Source: Planctomycetes bacterium GWF2_41_51 | GTDB lineage: Bacteria; Planctomycetota; Phycisphaerae; Sedimentisphaerales; UBA12454 | DNA: 42,217 bases | Assembly (NCBI GenBank): GCA_001825665.1 | Contig: MHXZ01000008.1 | Span: 1 to 42,217, forward strand | Reading direction: 5' to 3' | Part shown: positions 9,419-16,060 of the stretch, in pieces | Layout: each line of letters begins with the position of its first letter | How positions within the stretch are numbered: the stretch's first letter is position 1 | Made by a program: the position numbers and the translations under genes | Notes under the pieces: generated by a model | What the model saw: only the letters and a program-made list of their open reading frames with translations | What the model was told of the DNA's origin: nothing | Database searches by the model: none

Positions 9419-9600
9419 AGATTTCCCCCTCTGCGCGGATATTTGAAATGAACATCCTGTAAAATTTCTGCCTCATCCTTAATCTCTCACAAACCATAAT
9501 CAAACCAAATACCTTTCCGATCAAAAATTATTATTAAGAAAGGGTCTTAGGTTTGACTTGTCCTCAAAGACAGCGTCGGTTCCAACCCGAACCAATGATA

Positions 9601-9630
9601 ACTATAAGATGAACTTTCAACTATTGTCAA
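9601..9630 (-). promoter_or_regulatory. Sigma-70-type promoter of the cas operon
   Basis: On the minus strand TTGACA (9625-9630) is followed after 18 bp by TATAGT (9601-9606), a near-consensus housekeeping promoter reading toward the cas3 leader ORF. The start of transcription would be near 9594, leaving an untranslated leader of about 175 nt before the GTG at 9418. It lies 47 bp from the left dif-like site and outside the segment bounded by the two sites. Confidence 0.65.
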
Positions 9631-9677
9631 CAAGAAACTTTACTTTCCATAGTAAAAATGCTATATTAATACCAAAA

Positions 9678-9705
9678 GGTTCATAAAAGGTGTGAAATCT
9701 GAACC
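9678..9705 (+). repeat. dif-like 28-bp site, left copy
   Basis: Twenty-eight bp with an 11-6-11 layout: left arm GGTTCATAAAA, centre GGTGTG, right arm AAATCTGAACC. The outer six bases of the arms are inverted repeats (GGTTCA/TGAACC). It matches the copy at 9898-9925, in opposite orientation, at 23 of 28 positions including the whole centre. The arms also form a 10-bp hairpin (9674-9683 with 9700-9709) followed by a T run on the plus strand, so a terminator is an alternative reading. The layout is that of tyrosine-recombinase core sites such as dif, and a recombinase gene lies 250 bp away. Confidence 0.55.
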
Positions 9706-9897
9706 TTTTTTTATTGTCATTTCAAAAACATTTCCCAAAAAATCGTCGATAAAATAATTTTTTTTACTTTTTTTGATTTTTCCCATCACCACAAACAATT
9801 CACTTTTCAAAGAAACTTCTTTCCATAATTAAGGCCACTGCAAAGCCATATCTCCTTTAAAACAAAGAATTTAAATAGCTCTGTCTTTGTCAGGAAA

Positions 9898-9925
9898 CGT
9901 TCACATTTCACACCATATCTGAACC
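9898..9925 (-). repeat. dif-like 28-bp site, right copy, inverted
   Basis: Read on the minus strand: left arm GGTTCAGATAT, centre GGTGTG, right arm AAATGTGAACG. It is the inverted partner of the site at 9678-9705 and ends 20 bp before the start signal of the recombinase. The 192 bp between the sites are very AT-rich, with T and A runs and no gene. Inverted orientation with identical centres would permit inversion of the intervening segment. Alternatively both sites are operators for an autoregulating protein. Confidence 0.55.
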
Positions 9926-9959
9926 ATGCTGAAAGGAGCGCAATTATGACTAAAAAAAC

Positions 9960-10589
9960 ATGAAAGAAGGCGGTTGGGTACTTGAGCCGGATAAGTACCT
10001 CAGTAAAGAGCAGGCAAGCAGATTGTTAGAAACAGCCGAACACATGGCCAGGTTTGCTACAGCCGAAGGCAGGAAAACAGCTATCAGAGATTACTTCGTT
10101 ATCCATCTTGCATTATCGACAGGTCTGCGGGTGATGGAGATAGCAGCTTTAAAGTGTAGCGATTTATTTTTGAATGAAAGGGTATCCTCGGTGCTGGTAA
10201 GGAAAGGTAAAGGAGGCAAGAAAAGATTAGTCTATTTCACCGGGCCATTAAGAAAACACTGCGGTCAATATCTAAAGTGGAAACAGCAGCTTGGCGAATC
10301 TTTAGATTCGGAAGCGCCGCTGATTGTTTCAACGAATACAGAAAAACATATGACAACCAGGGCATTGCAGAAGATTTTTAAAAGATCTGCAAAAAGGGCG
10401 CAAATAGAATCGCATTACTCGATTCATTCGGCTCGCCATACATATGCTTGTTTTCTTTTAAAAGCCAGCAACTGGAATCTACGACTTGTGCAAAAACAGT
10501 TAGGGCATTCAAGAATTACGACCACTCAGGTCTATGCAGATGTAATGATGCCTCAAATGGAAAAAGCATTAAACAAGATGTATTGGTAA
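9960..10589 (+). CDS. Tyrosine recombinase, catalytic domain only
   Basis: A 209-residue protein with a complete tyrosine-recombinase catalytic set: R57 (STGLRVMEIA), K84 region (RKGKGGKKR), H156-x-x-R159 (HSARH), H183 (LGHSRITT) and Y192 (QVYADV). The N-terminal core-binding domain of ordinary integrases is missing, so it is Xer/integron-like but short. Start: a good SD (GAAAGGAG) precedes an ATG at 9946 that opens only MTKKT-stop, overlapping this ATG as ATGA. A -1 slip on the seven-A run (9952-9958) would instead give MTKKN fused in frame to MKEGGWVLEP. So the gene is either coupled, slippage-expressed or carries a one-base frameshift. Confidence 0.88.
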   Translation: MKEGGWVLEPDKYLSKEQASRLLETAEHMARFATAEGRKTAIRDYFVIHLALSTGLRVMEIAALKCSDLFLNERVSSVLVRKGKGGKKRLVYFTGPLRKHCGQYLKWKQQLGESLDSEAPLIVSTNTEKHMTTRALQKIFKRSAKRAQIESHYSIHSARHTYACFLLKASNWNLRLVQKQLGHSRITTTQVYADVMMPQMEKALNKMYW

Positions 10590-10627
10590 TAAAACATTAT
10601 TAACTTTTTTTTAAGGAGAATCAGATT

Positions 10628-11047
10628 ATGAAGAAAACTTTAATTATCAGCACAGTATTATTTGCGGCAGCGACTGCAGTGTTTGCCCTCGGAGGCAAAA
10701 GCGGAGATAGAAGCGCAACAGGGCGTATCTCCGATTTAAAGGTATCCGGCCCTATGTGTTCTGTAAATGGCAGAACTGAAAACGGCAGTTTATGGCTGGC
10801 ATATACTGTTCACTGGAGTGATGGTTATGAAAGGGATTATACACCGATTGAAGTTGAAGGCAGTTTTTCAAAAACTCTTTCATTTCAACTCCGTCCTCAG
10901 GGACTTGACGAGGTCACAGTTTGCTTATGGCGATACAAAGTATCTGCTGACAGATGCGCAGAAGATAATGGCGGCAGAGCATGTCAATTCTGCCAGAAAA
11001 ATGGTTTTCACATGGAAGACCGTGTAGACCGCAAAGTAGGCAGATAA
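10628..11047 (+). CDS. Small exported protein, unknown function
   Basis: 139 residues with a clear signal peptide (MKKTLIISTVLFAAATAVFA, cleavage near residue 20) and SD AAGGAG 7 nt before the ATG. The mature part is hydrophilic and contains paired cysteines (CAEDNGGRACQFCQKNG), suggesting disulfides or metal binding outside the cytoplasm. It follows the recombinase by 38 bp and ends at a strong terminator, so the two may share a transcript. No family recognised. Confidence 0.75.
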   Translation: MKKTLIISTVLFAAATAVFALGGKSGDRSATGRISDLKVSGPMCSVNGRTENGSLWLAYTVHWSDGYERDYTPIEVEGSFSKTLSFQLRPQGLDEVTVCLWRYKVSADRCAEDNGGRACQFCQKNGFHMEDRVDRKVGR

Positions 11048-11055
11048 TCAAATGT

Positions 11056-11086
11056 AGGAGCAGGTTAGTACGCCTGCTCCTTTTAT
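11056..11086 (+). terminator. Intrinsic terminator
   Basis: Perfect 8-bp stem GGAGCAGG (11057-11064) and CCTGCTCC (11073-11080) with an 8-nt loop, followed by TTTTATT. It ends the transcript of the recombinase and small exported protein. Confidence 0.9.
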
Positions 11087-11119
11087 TAACTCAATTATAC
11101 GAATTTGAAAGGGAAAAGG

Positions 11120-11989
11120 ATGAGAAAGAGAAAGGTGCTGCTTACAATCGTTTTTATTGCTTTGGTTAGTCCTCAGGTAAATGGTGTGGGTATTTTTATG
11201 GGGCGTCAAACATTTGTCATTCCTGAAAACGGAAGGCTTAATGAAAATATTACCTATTGGCTATTTCCACCTCAAGGGCAATACTCTACATTTCAACCAC
11301 TTGCTCCTATGGGGTTGAATACGACCATTACCGGTTGCAATGCTGTAGCAGGAATTGAATACCGTGACGATGGTTCTCTGTTTATCGACTGGGATGCGGC
11401 CGGAAATCCTTCATCAATAGACGCTTATGTCAGTGTCAGTTCACCGGATAACTGGCAATGTCCTGCCGAAGCAGGCGGTGACAGGTATATAGATAATTTA
11501 GTATTTCATAGTGAAGGATTTGGTTCCGTGACAATGGGGGTTTTTTCGCAGATTGCCCTCTATCGCAATTACGCCCCGAAGGCATCTTTGCAGAGCTTAG
11601 CAACTACTGAATTGGCTGTCAGTATAGGCTTACAGTTCGAAGATAAAAATTTATCATGGTGGGCTAACAGTGCTGAGCATCCTTGGTTTTCGTATAGCAT
11701 TGATTGGGATGGCGATGGTTCAATAGACCAAACCGGAACAGCTACATTTAATGAAGAACCTGTGCCTGACTCGCAATATCCAACTCTTTCCAGATGGACA
11801 AGTGGTATTCAGATAAGTACGCTTCAACTTGATCATCTCTATGATGCAGTGGGAAACTACAACGCAACATTAATATTAAGTGACTCTATGGAAACAACAA
11901 CATGGCAAATTCCTATCGAAGTGATTCCAGAACCGGCTACGCTTCTCTTATTCGGATTTGGAGTCTATCTAATTAAACGACGTAGATAA
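11120..11989 (+). CDS. PEP-CTERM sorting domain protein with PKD-like domain
   Basis: About 289 residues. N-terminal signal peptide (MRKRKVLLTIVFIALV) and a C-terminal PEP-CTERM signal: IPEPATLLLFGFGVYLIKRRR region with the PEP motif, a hydrophobic helix and an Arg cluster. Such proteins are cut by exosortase and delivered to the cell surface or matrix. The C-terminal third has a PKD-like beta domain (HLYDAVGNYNATLILSD) and a calcium-loop-like DWDGDGSID. A TTG at 11105 is possible, but the ATG at 11120 has AAAGGG with 6-nt spacing. The presence of PEP-CTERM is one of the best hints to a planctomycete host. Confidence 0.9.
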   Translation: MRKRKVLLTIVFIALVSPQVNGVGIFMGRQTFVIPENGRLNENITYWLFPPQGQYSTFQPLAPMGLNTTITGCNAVAGIEYRDDGSLFIDWDAAGNPSSIDAYVSVSSPDNWQCPAEAGGDRYIDNLVFHSEGFGSVTMGVFSQIALYRNYAPKASLQSLATTELAVSIGLQFEDKNLSWWANSAEHPWFSYSIDWDGDGSIDQTGTATFNEEPVPDSQYPTLSRWTSGIQISTLQLDHLYDAVGNYNATLILSDSMETTTWQIPIEVIPEPATLLLFGFGVYLIKRRR

Positions 11990-12037
11990 TTGCATATAGA
12001 ACAAATTACTGTCGGAACTAATGATTCACCATATTTT

Positions 12038-12084
12038 AATACTGCCGAACCCAAACTCTCAGGTACGGCAGTATTTTATTTATT
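12038..12084 (+). terminator. Intrinsic terminator after the PEP-CTERM gene
   Basis: Perfect 10-bp stem AATACTGCCG (12038-12047) and CGGCAGTATT (12066-12075), 18-nt loop, then TTATTTATT. It lies between convergent genes and may serve both strands. Confidence 0.9.
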
Positions 12085-12150
12085 ATAAATCGGATATCAT
12101 TAGATACGGTTCGATAAATTCGCCATGCAATAACTTTTCAAATAACAAAT

Positions 12151-12570
12151 TTATACAGTATGCTTTTTCAAAATAAGTTTTTCATGCTTACCATCAAAAG
12201 TTATCTTAAATTTTGAAAAGAATTTATTTCTGCCTAAGATGATCGGACATGAATCATCGGAACTGACAAGGATAGGAATCTTAAATTCATGCTCTTCATG
12301 GTTTTGCCTCAGAGTAATACTGACATCAGATTCAATGCATTCAATTTTACCGCCAAAGCCAAATGAGTCTTGCTTTGGCCCTGTCAGATCTAAATTCAAT
12401 ACTTCCGCCAGACCCTTTGGAATCACAGAACAATCCGCCCCTGAGTCAACCAACGCGATAACATCCATCTTTAAATTTGAATTGCCTTTAAAGCATACCG
12501 GAATCGATGGCGTTTTAACTTTGGATCCTTTTTTCCCCGGGAGGATTTTATAGTGATATATCAAGGCCAT
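12151..12570 (-). CDS. Retropepsin-like aspartic protease
   Basis: 139 residues with the retroviral-type catalytic motif ALVDSGADCSVIP (D42 region), then a flap-like segment GFGGKIECIESDVSI and the C-terminal hydrophobic-hydrophobic-G motif CPIILGRNKFF typical of single-domain retropepsins, which act as homodimers. No signal peptide is visible, so it is probably cytoplasmic. It starts one base after the stop of the DUF5678-like gene, so the two are co-translated, a pairing seen widely in bacteria and archaea. Physiological substrate unknown. Confidence 0.88.
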   Translation of the reverse strand: MALIYHYKILPGKKGSKVKTPSIPVCFKGNSNLKMDVIALVDSGADCSVIPKGLAEVLNLDLTGPKQDSFGFGGKIECIESDVSITLRQNHEEHEFKIPILVSSDDSCPIILGRNKFFSKFKITFDGKHEKLILKKHTV

Positions 12571-12571
12571 T

Positions 12572-12775
12572 CTAAAGAATCATTGTCCCTTCCTCAGGAA
12601 CCCTTGCCAAAAGAAACTTTTTGTCAGGACATTTCTCTTGAGCCTCACTCACAATCTTTTTAATATCTTCACCGGAAGCAATTACATGTTCATCACACAA
12701 AATAATCCATTTTCCTTTATACTTTTCCAAATTCGCGGTCAAATAAGCAGAATAATTCTCATCGTTCCTGGCCAT
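12572..12775 (-). CDS. DUF5678-like small protein
   Basis: 67 residues: MARNDENYSAYLTANLEKYKGKWIILCDEHVIASGEDI... and ...KFLLARVPEEG. The pattern NLE.Y.GKW...(V/I)ASG.D...I...A......F.ARVPE matches the small DUF5678 domain commonly encoded next to retropepsin-like proteases. A TTG at 12793 could add six residues; I chose the ATG because the family begins shortly before ENY. No function is known. It may be a substrate or partner of the neighbouring protease. Confidence 0.75.
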   Translation of the reverse strand: MARNDENYSAYLTANLEKYKGKWIILCDEHVIASGEDIKKIVSEAQEKCPDKKFLLARVPEEGTMIL

Positions 12776-12823
12776 ATGGAATATAGGATTCAAATGTTTA
12801 TAAATCTTTCAGTTGGGTATGTC

Positions 12824-12958
12824 CTAAATTGCTTGATAACTTAGTTGCCTGGATCTAAAGCCCGCTTTTGTCTTTTCCTCCACTTGAGCAATCAAATCCT
12901 CCACTGTTTTAATTACACTTTCCAGACTTTCTTCATGGGACGATGTTTTGTTTTCCAC
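12824..12958 (-). CDS. Possible 44-aa small protein
   Basis: GTG-started ORF (VENKTSSHEESLESVIKTVE...) with a charged helical composition unlike random translation, lying 48 nt upstream of the DUF5678-like gene on the same strand. No strong SD is visible. The plus-strand frame across the same DNA (12845-13216) is rich in Cys/His/Phe and looks like a shadow. It is either a small operon member or the remnant of a larger gene. Confidence 0.35.
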   Translation of the reverse strand: MENKTSSHEESLESVIKTVEDLIAQVEEKTKAGFRSRQLSYQAI

Positions 12959-13364
12959 GTCTATAAATCATGGCCATTGCTTAAAAGCATTAAACTGATT
13001 TACAACCCACAGAGCAAATCAGTTCAATCGTTTAAATATTATTTTCCCTCGCAAATCTATCCTTTAGAACAAATTCGGCTTTACGCCAAAATCGCTCAGC
13101 ACCATTCGTGCTTACAAACCACCAACTACGCACATATATTTATCAAAAATATATGTAAAAAACAACACTCCAGAAACTTGGCGATTCAAACACACAGCAA
13201 AAAGGTTAGGAAATAACCTGCTGTAACGGACCTACCGTAAAAACTCATTCTTAGTTGGAACTGTTTTTGAAATTACATTCCAAACAGATATTTCACGTTG
13301 AAATACCTGTGAAGTACGTTTTCCATTAGTCAAACCATTAATTAACTTTTAGGAGACTCCGCAA
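12959..13364. other. Gene-free spacer with a palindrome
   Basis: About 400 bp between the divergent protease pair and the small-gene run. I see no convincing gene. It holds a 10-bp inverted repeat ACATATATTT (13132-13141) and AAATATATGT (13147-13156), which could be an operator or weak terminator. The promoter of the downstream run (13365 onward) should lie here, but I cannot pick out a good -35/-10 pair. Confidence 0.4.
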
Positions 13365-13787
13365 ATGCAAAACCAACAAGAAATCACGAGTATCAACTAT
13401 TTTCTATCGAAAACCGGGCCGGTAATCATTTATTCGTTGAAATCATTTCTTCAAGCTGCTGGCATTGAAGTAGAAGAAAAAGGCAATGGATTGGATACGG
13501 TTTTTCAAATCCAAGTCGGTAAAAAAGAACTTCAGCTTTATCTGGGCAATCTGCTTCTTGAAATCGCAACTATTGACAGGGATGAAGCACCATTGCGATT
13601 TGATGAAGGTCTTCTGGATTTTGATTACTTCCTCAGCAAACTATCCAAGGTAATTGAAAGCAAGTTACAAATCCTATTTAAACTGCTTGAGCACGAAGAT
13701 GTTGACAAGGCAATGGAAAGTATCACCGAATTGACTTCAAATTATGAAAGAATATGTATTTTAAAGCTGGATAACCCACAATCCTAA
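13365..13787 (+). CDS. Unknown protein, first gene of the Ubl-associated run
   Basis: 140 residues, mostly alpha/beta with alternating hydrophobics and no signal peptide; SD TTAGGAG 8 nt before the ATG. No family recognised. It opens a run of same-strand genes (13365-18448) that ends in the ubiquitin-like conjugation cassette; gaps are mostly 10-130 bp, so co-transcription is likely, though a partial terminator lies at 16004-16048. Confidence 0.75.
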   Translation: MQNQQEITSINYFLSKTGPVIIYSLKSFLQAAGIEVEEKGNGLDTVFQIQVGKKELQLYLGNLLLEIATIDRDEAPLRFDEGLLDFDYFLSKLSKVIESKLQILFKLLEHEDVDKAMESITELTSNYERICILKLDNPQS

Positions 13788-13847
13788 ATTTACACATTGT
13801 GTCATTTTCAATTTTATTAACATTAATTTTTTCTGGAGGATAAAATT

Positions 13848-14126
13848 ATGGTTGCACCAATCGGTAATTCAAGCAAAAAGGTCATTAAATTATTGCCTCA
13901 GGAACAAGAGGGCAAATACATGTTCAGTAGCCAATTCGTCTCAACACGCCACGCAATCGACAAATTCGGCGAGGCAGTAATTATAGCCGCCCACATCATT
14001 TTGTTAAAAGCTGTTAAAGAAAAAGGTGGTTTAGATTATCTGCAGGTCCTTGAAATCGACGGCCAGAAACTCTGGTTCATCGATGATGTTGACCACGTAA
14101 CGGCACTGCTGCCGGAAGATTATTGA
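13848..14126 (+). CDS. Unknown 92-aa protein of the Ubl-associated run
   Basis: Begins MVAPIGNSSKKVIKLLPQEQEG after SD CTGGAGG. The C-terminal half (VLEIDGQKLWFIDDVDHVTALLPEDY) looks like a beta hairpin plus short helix. No TM segment, no cysteines. Function not recognised. A 6-bp hairpin CACCTG/CAGGTG follows in the 125-bp gap to the next gene. Confidence 0.7.
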   Translation: MVAPIGNSSKKVIKLLPQEQEGKYMFSSQFVSTRHAIDKFGEAVIIAAHIILLKAVKEKGGLDYLQVLEIDGQKLWFIDDVDHVTALLPEDY

Positions 14127-14251
14127 CAACTGGTAAAGCGGCAAAGTTTACACATCAATAATGACAGCACCTGATTCAATGCCGCCTATATTGCAGGTGA
14201 TGGATTGTAACAATTGATTAAAGCAAAAAAAGAAATGAAGGGAGAAAAATT

Positions 14252-14440
14252 ATGAACAAATTTATTAAGATAACCTCCGGCTTTGTTGTGCAGGAATTTA
14301 AAAAGAATCCTGCCGGCCAGTTTGTATGTACAGGCCAGGCATTTATCGCAGGCGACCAGGTGGATTATGAAGATGAAAACGGCAATTCAATAAGTCCTCC
14401 TCCTGATCACCTGTACCAGCAATTCAAAATGGTTCTATGA
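14252..14440 (+). CDS. Unknown 62-aa protein of the Ubl-associated run
   Basis: Begins MNKFIKITSGFVVQEFKKN and has a compact beta pattern (GQFVCTGQAFIAGDQVDYED) ending in PPPDHLYQQFKMVL. SD GGGAG precedes the ATG. Its end overlaps the next gene region: ATGATGG follows directly. Size and pattern suggest a small beta domain, possibly a binding or adaptor protein. No function recognised. Confidence 0.7.
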   Translation: MNKFIKITSGFVVQEFKKNPAGQFVCTGQAFIAGDQVDYEDENGNSISPPPDHLYQQFKMVL

Positions 14441-14451
14441 TGGAGGCAAAT

Positions 14452-14673
14452 ATGTACGATGAAATATTTGAGAAAGTCAAACGTCAAAGTTCAATCTGTA
14501 GGAAATTGCGAAGGATGGCACATGAGGCTAAAGGACTTAAAGTTCCTCTGCCAACTTTACCGCTTAAAAACTGGTTTGATGGCACAATTCTAAATCCGGA
14601 TGCTGAAGTATTTTTTGAAGCATATGATTTATCAAAACTGCTTCAATATATTGCGGATATTGGTTTGGAATAA
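14452..14673 (+). CDS. Unknown 73-aa protein of the Ubl-associated run
   Basis: Begins MYDEIFEKVKRQSSICRKLRRMAHE. I chose this ATG because GGAGG (14442-14446) lies 5 nt before it; an upstream ATG pair (14437, 14440) overlaps the previous stop. Basic helical N-terminus and acidic, leucine-rich C-terminus (LSKLLQYIADIGLE). No family recognised. Confidence 0.65.
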   Translation: MYDEIFEKVKRQSSICRKLRRMAHEAKGLKVPLPTLPLKNWFDGTILNPDAEVFFEAYDLSKLLQYIADIGLE

Positions 14674-14692
14674 AGGAAAGTGAGGTAAAACA

Positions 14693-14887
14693 ATGGAAGC
14701 AATTGAAACGCTGCAAGAGTTGGAAAAGCTGTTTTCAGAAACAATGTTGTGTGAATTTGCCGATAATGAAACTGCGCCGGGCAACAGGCTGATAGTTGAA
14801 CATCTAAGACAAAAAAATTACACAAACAAGCAAATAGCAACTTTACGGTCAGTTATTTTTATGGATGCAAGGCGTAACGGCTGGTAA
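14693..14887 (+). CDS. Unknown 64-aa protein of the Ubl-associated run
   Basis: Begins MEAIETLQELEKLFSETML; predicted all-helical, with KNYTNKQIATLRSVIFMDARRNGW at the end resembling a small three-helix domain. SD GTGAGG lies 8 nt before the ATG. No family recognised. Confidence 0.65.
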   Translation: MEAIETLQELEKLFSETMLCEFADNETAPGNRLIVEHLRQKNYTNKQIATLRSVIFMDARRNGW

Positions 14888-14945
14888 ATCAACTCCATAT
14901 ATTATTTTTATAATAATAACCTATTTTAAACAGAAGGAAGATTTT

Positions 14946-15227
14946 ATGTCTAAAAATATTTACACAATACTCCTTAAAGAACAATGTGCTGATACACTAT
15001 TGCCTTCTGAAATAAAGGTAAAAATCTTATCAGAAGGCGGTCAGATATGGATCCAGCCGGATGGTTTCGGCGGAAAATGTGCGATGGATGGCGAAGGTTA
15101 TCCAATTGGCATTGAAATCTGGCAAGGCAGGCTTCGTCTAATAATATTCGACGACATCAACAGTGAAGATCCGCAGATAATTGACTTGGAAAATGCCAGA
15201 GAAACTTGCCGGCTGGATAATGATTAG
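14946..15227 (+). CDS. Unknown 93-aa protein of the Ubl-associated run
   Basis: Start chosen at 14946 (MSKNIYTILLKEQC) because AGAAGGAAG lies 5 nt upstream; the frame is open further 5' without a start signal. Beta-rich with glycine turns (EGGQIWIQPDGFGG, GEGYPIGIEIWQGRLRLIIF). Ends in an acidic tail. The fold could be a small beta sandwich. No family recognised. Confidence 0.7.
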   Translation: MSKNIYTILLKEQCADTLLPSEIKVKILSEGGQIWIQPDGFGGKCAMDGEGYPIGIEIWQGRLRLIIFDDINSEDPQIIDLENARETCRLDND

Positions 15228-15254
15228 TGTTTCTTTAAAATTGAAAGGGAAATC

Positions 15255-15548
15255 ATGCCCAAAATAAAAAATCAAATCAATATCGCAAAGATAATCTACT
15301 ATGCTTACTCACACGCGGATTTACTGCCAATCGACTCTGAACAAGATTGCCGGGATTTGGATACTTTATTGGCAAAAGTAATCAATGAAGACATCGGCGA
15401 TGGATTGTTTAAATTTATCGTAACTGAAATTGTTGAAGGCGGTGAAGGAAAAATAACAGGCGCAATAGTTGTAATGGAAAAGGCAAAAAAAGATGTGGAA
15501 ACTGTATTGCGTGCTCTTCAAGAAGCGTTAATCAAAGCAAGAATTTAG
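15255..15548 (+). CDS. Unknown 97-aa protein of the Ubl-associated run
   Basis: Begins MPKIKNQINIAKIIYYAYSHAD after GAAAGGGA. Helical N-terminus, then LFKFIVTEIVEGGEGK and a long C-terminal helix (KAKKDVETVLRALQEALIKARI) that could mediate oligomerisation. No family recognised. Confidence 0.7.
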   Translation: MPKIKNQINIAKIIYYAYSHADLLPIDSEQDCRDLDTLLAKVINEDIGDGLFKFIVTEIVEGGEGKITGAIVVMEKAKKDVETVLRALQEALIKARI

Positions 15549-15615
15549 AACCACACAAGCATTGTAGCTGTCAAATCATAAGTATAAATCTTTAAACACA
15601 AATGAAAGGAGTTTT

Positions 15616-15705
15616 ATGCTAACTGAGAAATACTGCGCACGCAGTCCGCCTTTAAAGGGAATAGTTAAGAGTGAAAAGTTAATAGTAAAAAATAACAAAA
15701 CATAA
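15616..15705 (+). CDS. Possible 29-aa ORF before the Ubl gene
   Basis: ATG preceded by AAAGGAG with 4-5 nt spacing, opening MLTEKYCARSPPLKG, ending TAA at 15703-15705, 23 nt before the Ubl gene. The SD is as good as its neighbours', but the length is too short to judge coding potential. It might be a leader peptide for the Ubl gene. Confidence 0.3.
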   Translation: MLTEKYCARSPPLKGIVKSEKLIVKNNKT

Positions 15706-15728
15706 ATATTTTTGAAGGGAAAATTAAA

Positions 15729-15983
15729 ATGAGAATACTTTTTATCAACAACGCAGGAACCGGCTATGCTGATCATCTTGAAATTGGCGAAGGCACAACA
15801 GTCGAGCAGTTCTTCAAAATCAAAATGCCGAATCAGAATGAAGCAGATTATCTGATTCGCGTCAATCGCCAGCCCGTCTCAAGAGATTACATAATTCAGG
15901 AAGGTGATCGTGTTACTTTTACACCTCAGAAAATCGAGGGCGCGCGAGATAATAAGCCGGTTGTTATCTGCGCAAAACGATAA
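15729..15983 (+). CDS. Ubiquitin-like beta-grasp modifier (ThiS/MoaD-type)
   Basis: 84 residues with the beta-grasp pattern: strand-turn-strand MRILFINNAGTGYADHLEI, helix TTVEQFFKIKM, strand ADYLIRVNRQPV, then GDRVTFTPQKIEGA, which is nearly the ThiS/MoaD C-terminal consensus (EGDRV...P.K.EGA). A 12-residue extension RDNKPVVICAKR follows, and there is no Gly-Gly terminus. The role as conjugated modifier is inferred from the E2, JAMM and E1 genes that follow at once. The tail may be removed by the JAMM protease, or conjugation may not use a diglycine. SD AAGGGA. A terminator follows directly. Confidence 0.85.
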   Translation: MRILFINNAGTGYADHLEIGEGTTVEQFFKIKMPNQNEADYLIRVNRQPVSRDYIIQEGDRVTFTPQKIEGARDNKPVVICAKR

Positions 15984-16003
15984 TTTAAATTGGCAATATT
16001 TCC

Positions 16004-16048
16004 AGGCATCTGTTTGTCCTTTTGATGAGCAGATGCCTTTTTATTTTG
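16004..16048 (+). terminator. Intrinsic terminator/attenuator between Ubl and E2
   Basis: Perfect 9-bp stem AGGCATCTG (16004-16012) and CAGATGCCT (16030-16038), 17-nt loop, then TTTTTATTTT, ending only 13 nt before the E2 start codon. It lies inside an otherwise unidirectional operon. This suggests that most transcripts stop after the modifier gene, so Ubl would be made in excess over E2, JAMM and E1. Confidence 0.85.
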
Positions 16049-16060
16049 GAAAGGAAAAAT

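Noticed and set aside
9674-9713. Left dif-like site as a simple intrinsic terminator
   Set aside because: It could fold as one, but no plus-strand gene lies upstream, and an inverted matching copy at 9898-9925 is unexplained by termination.
12845-13216. 123-codon plus-strand ORF
   Set aside because: Composition rich in Cys, His, Phe and Lys with no SD, and antisense to the more plausible small minus-strand ORF.
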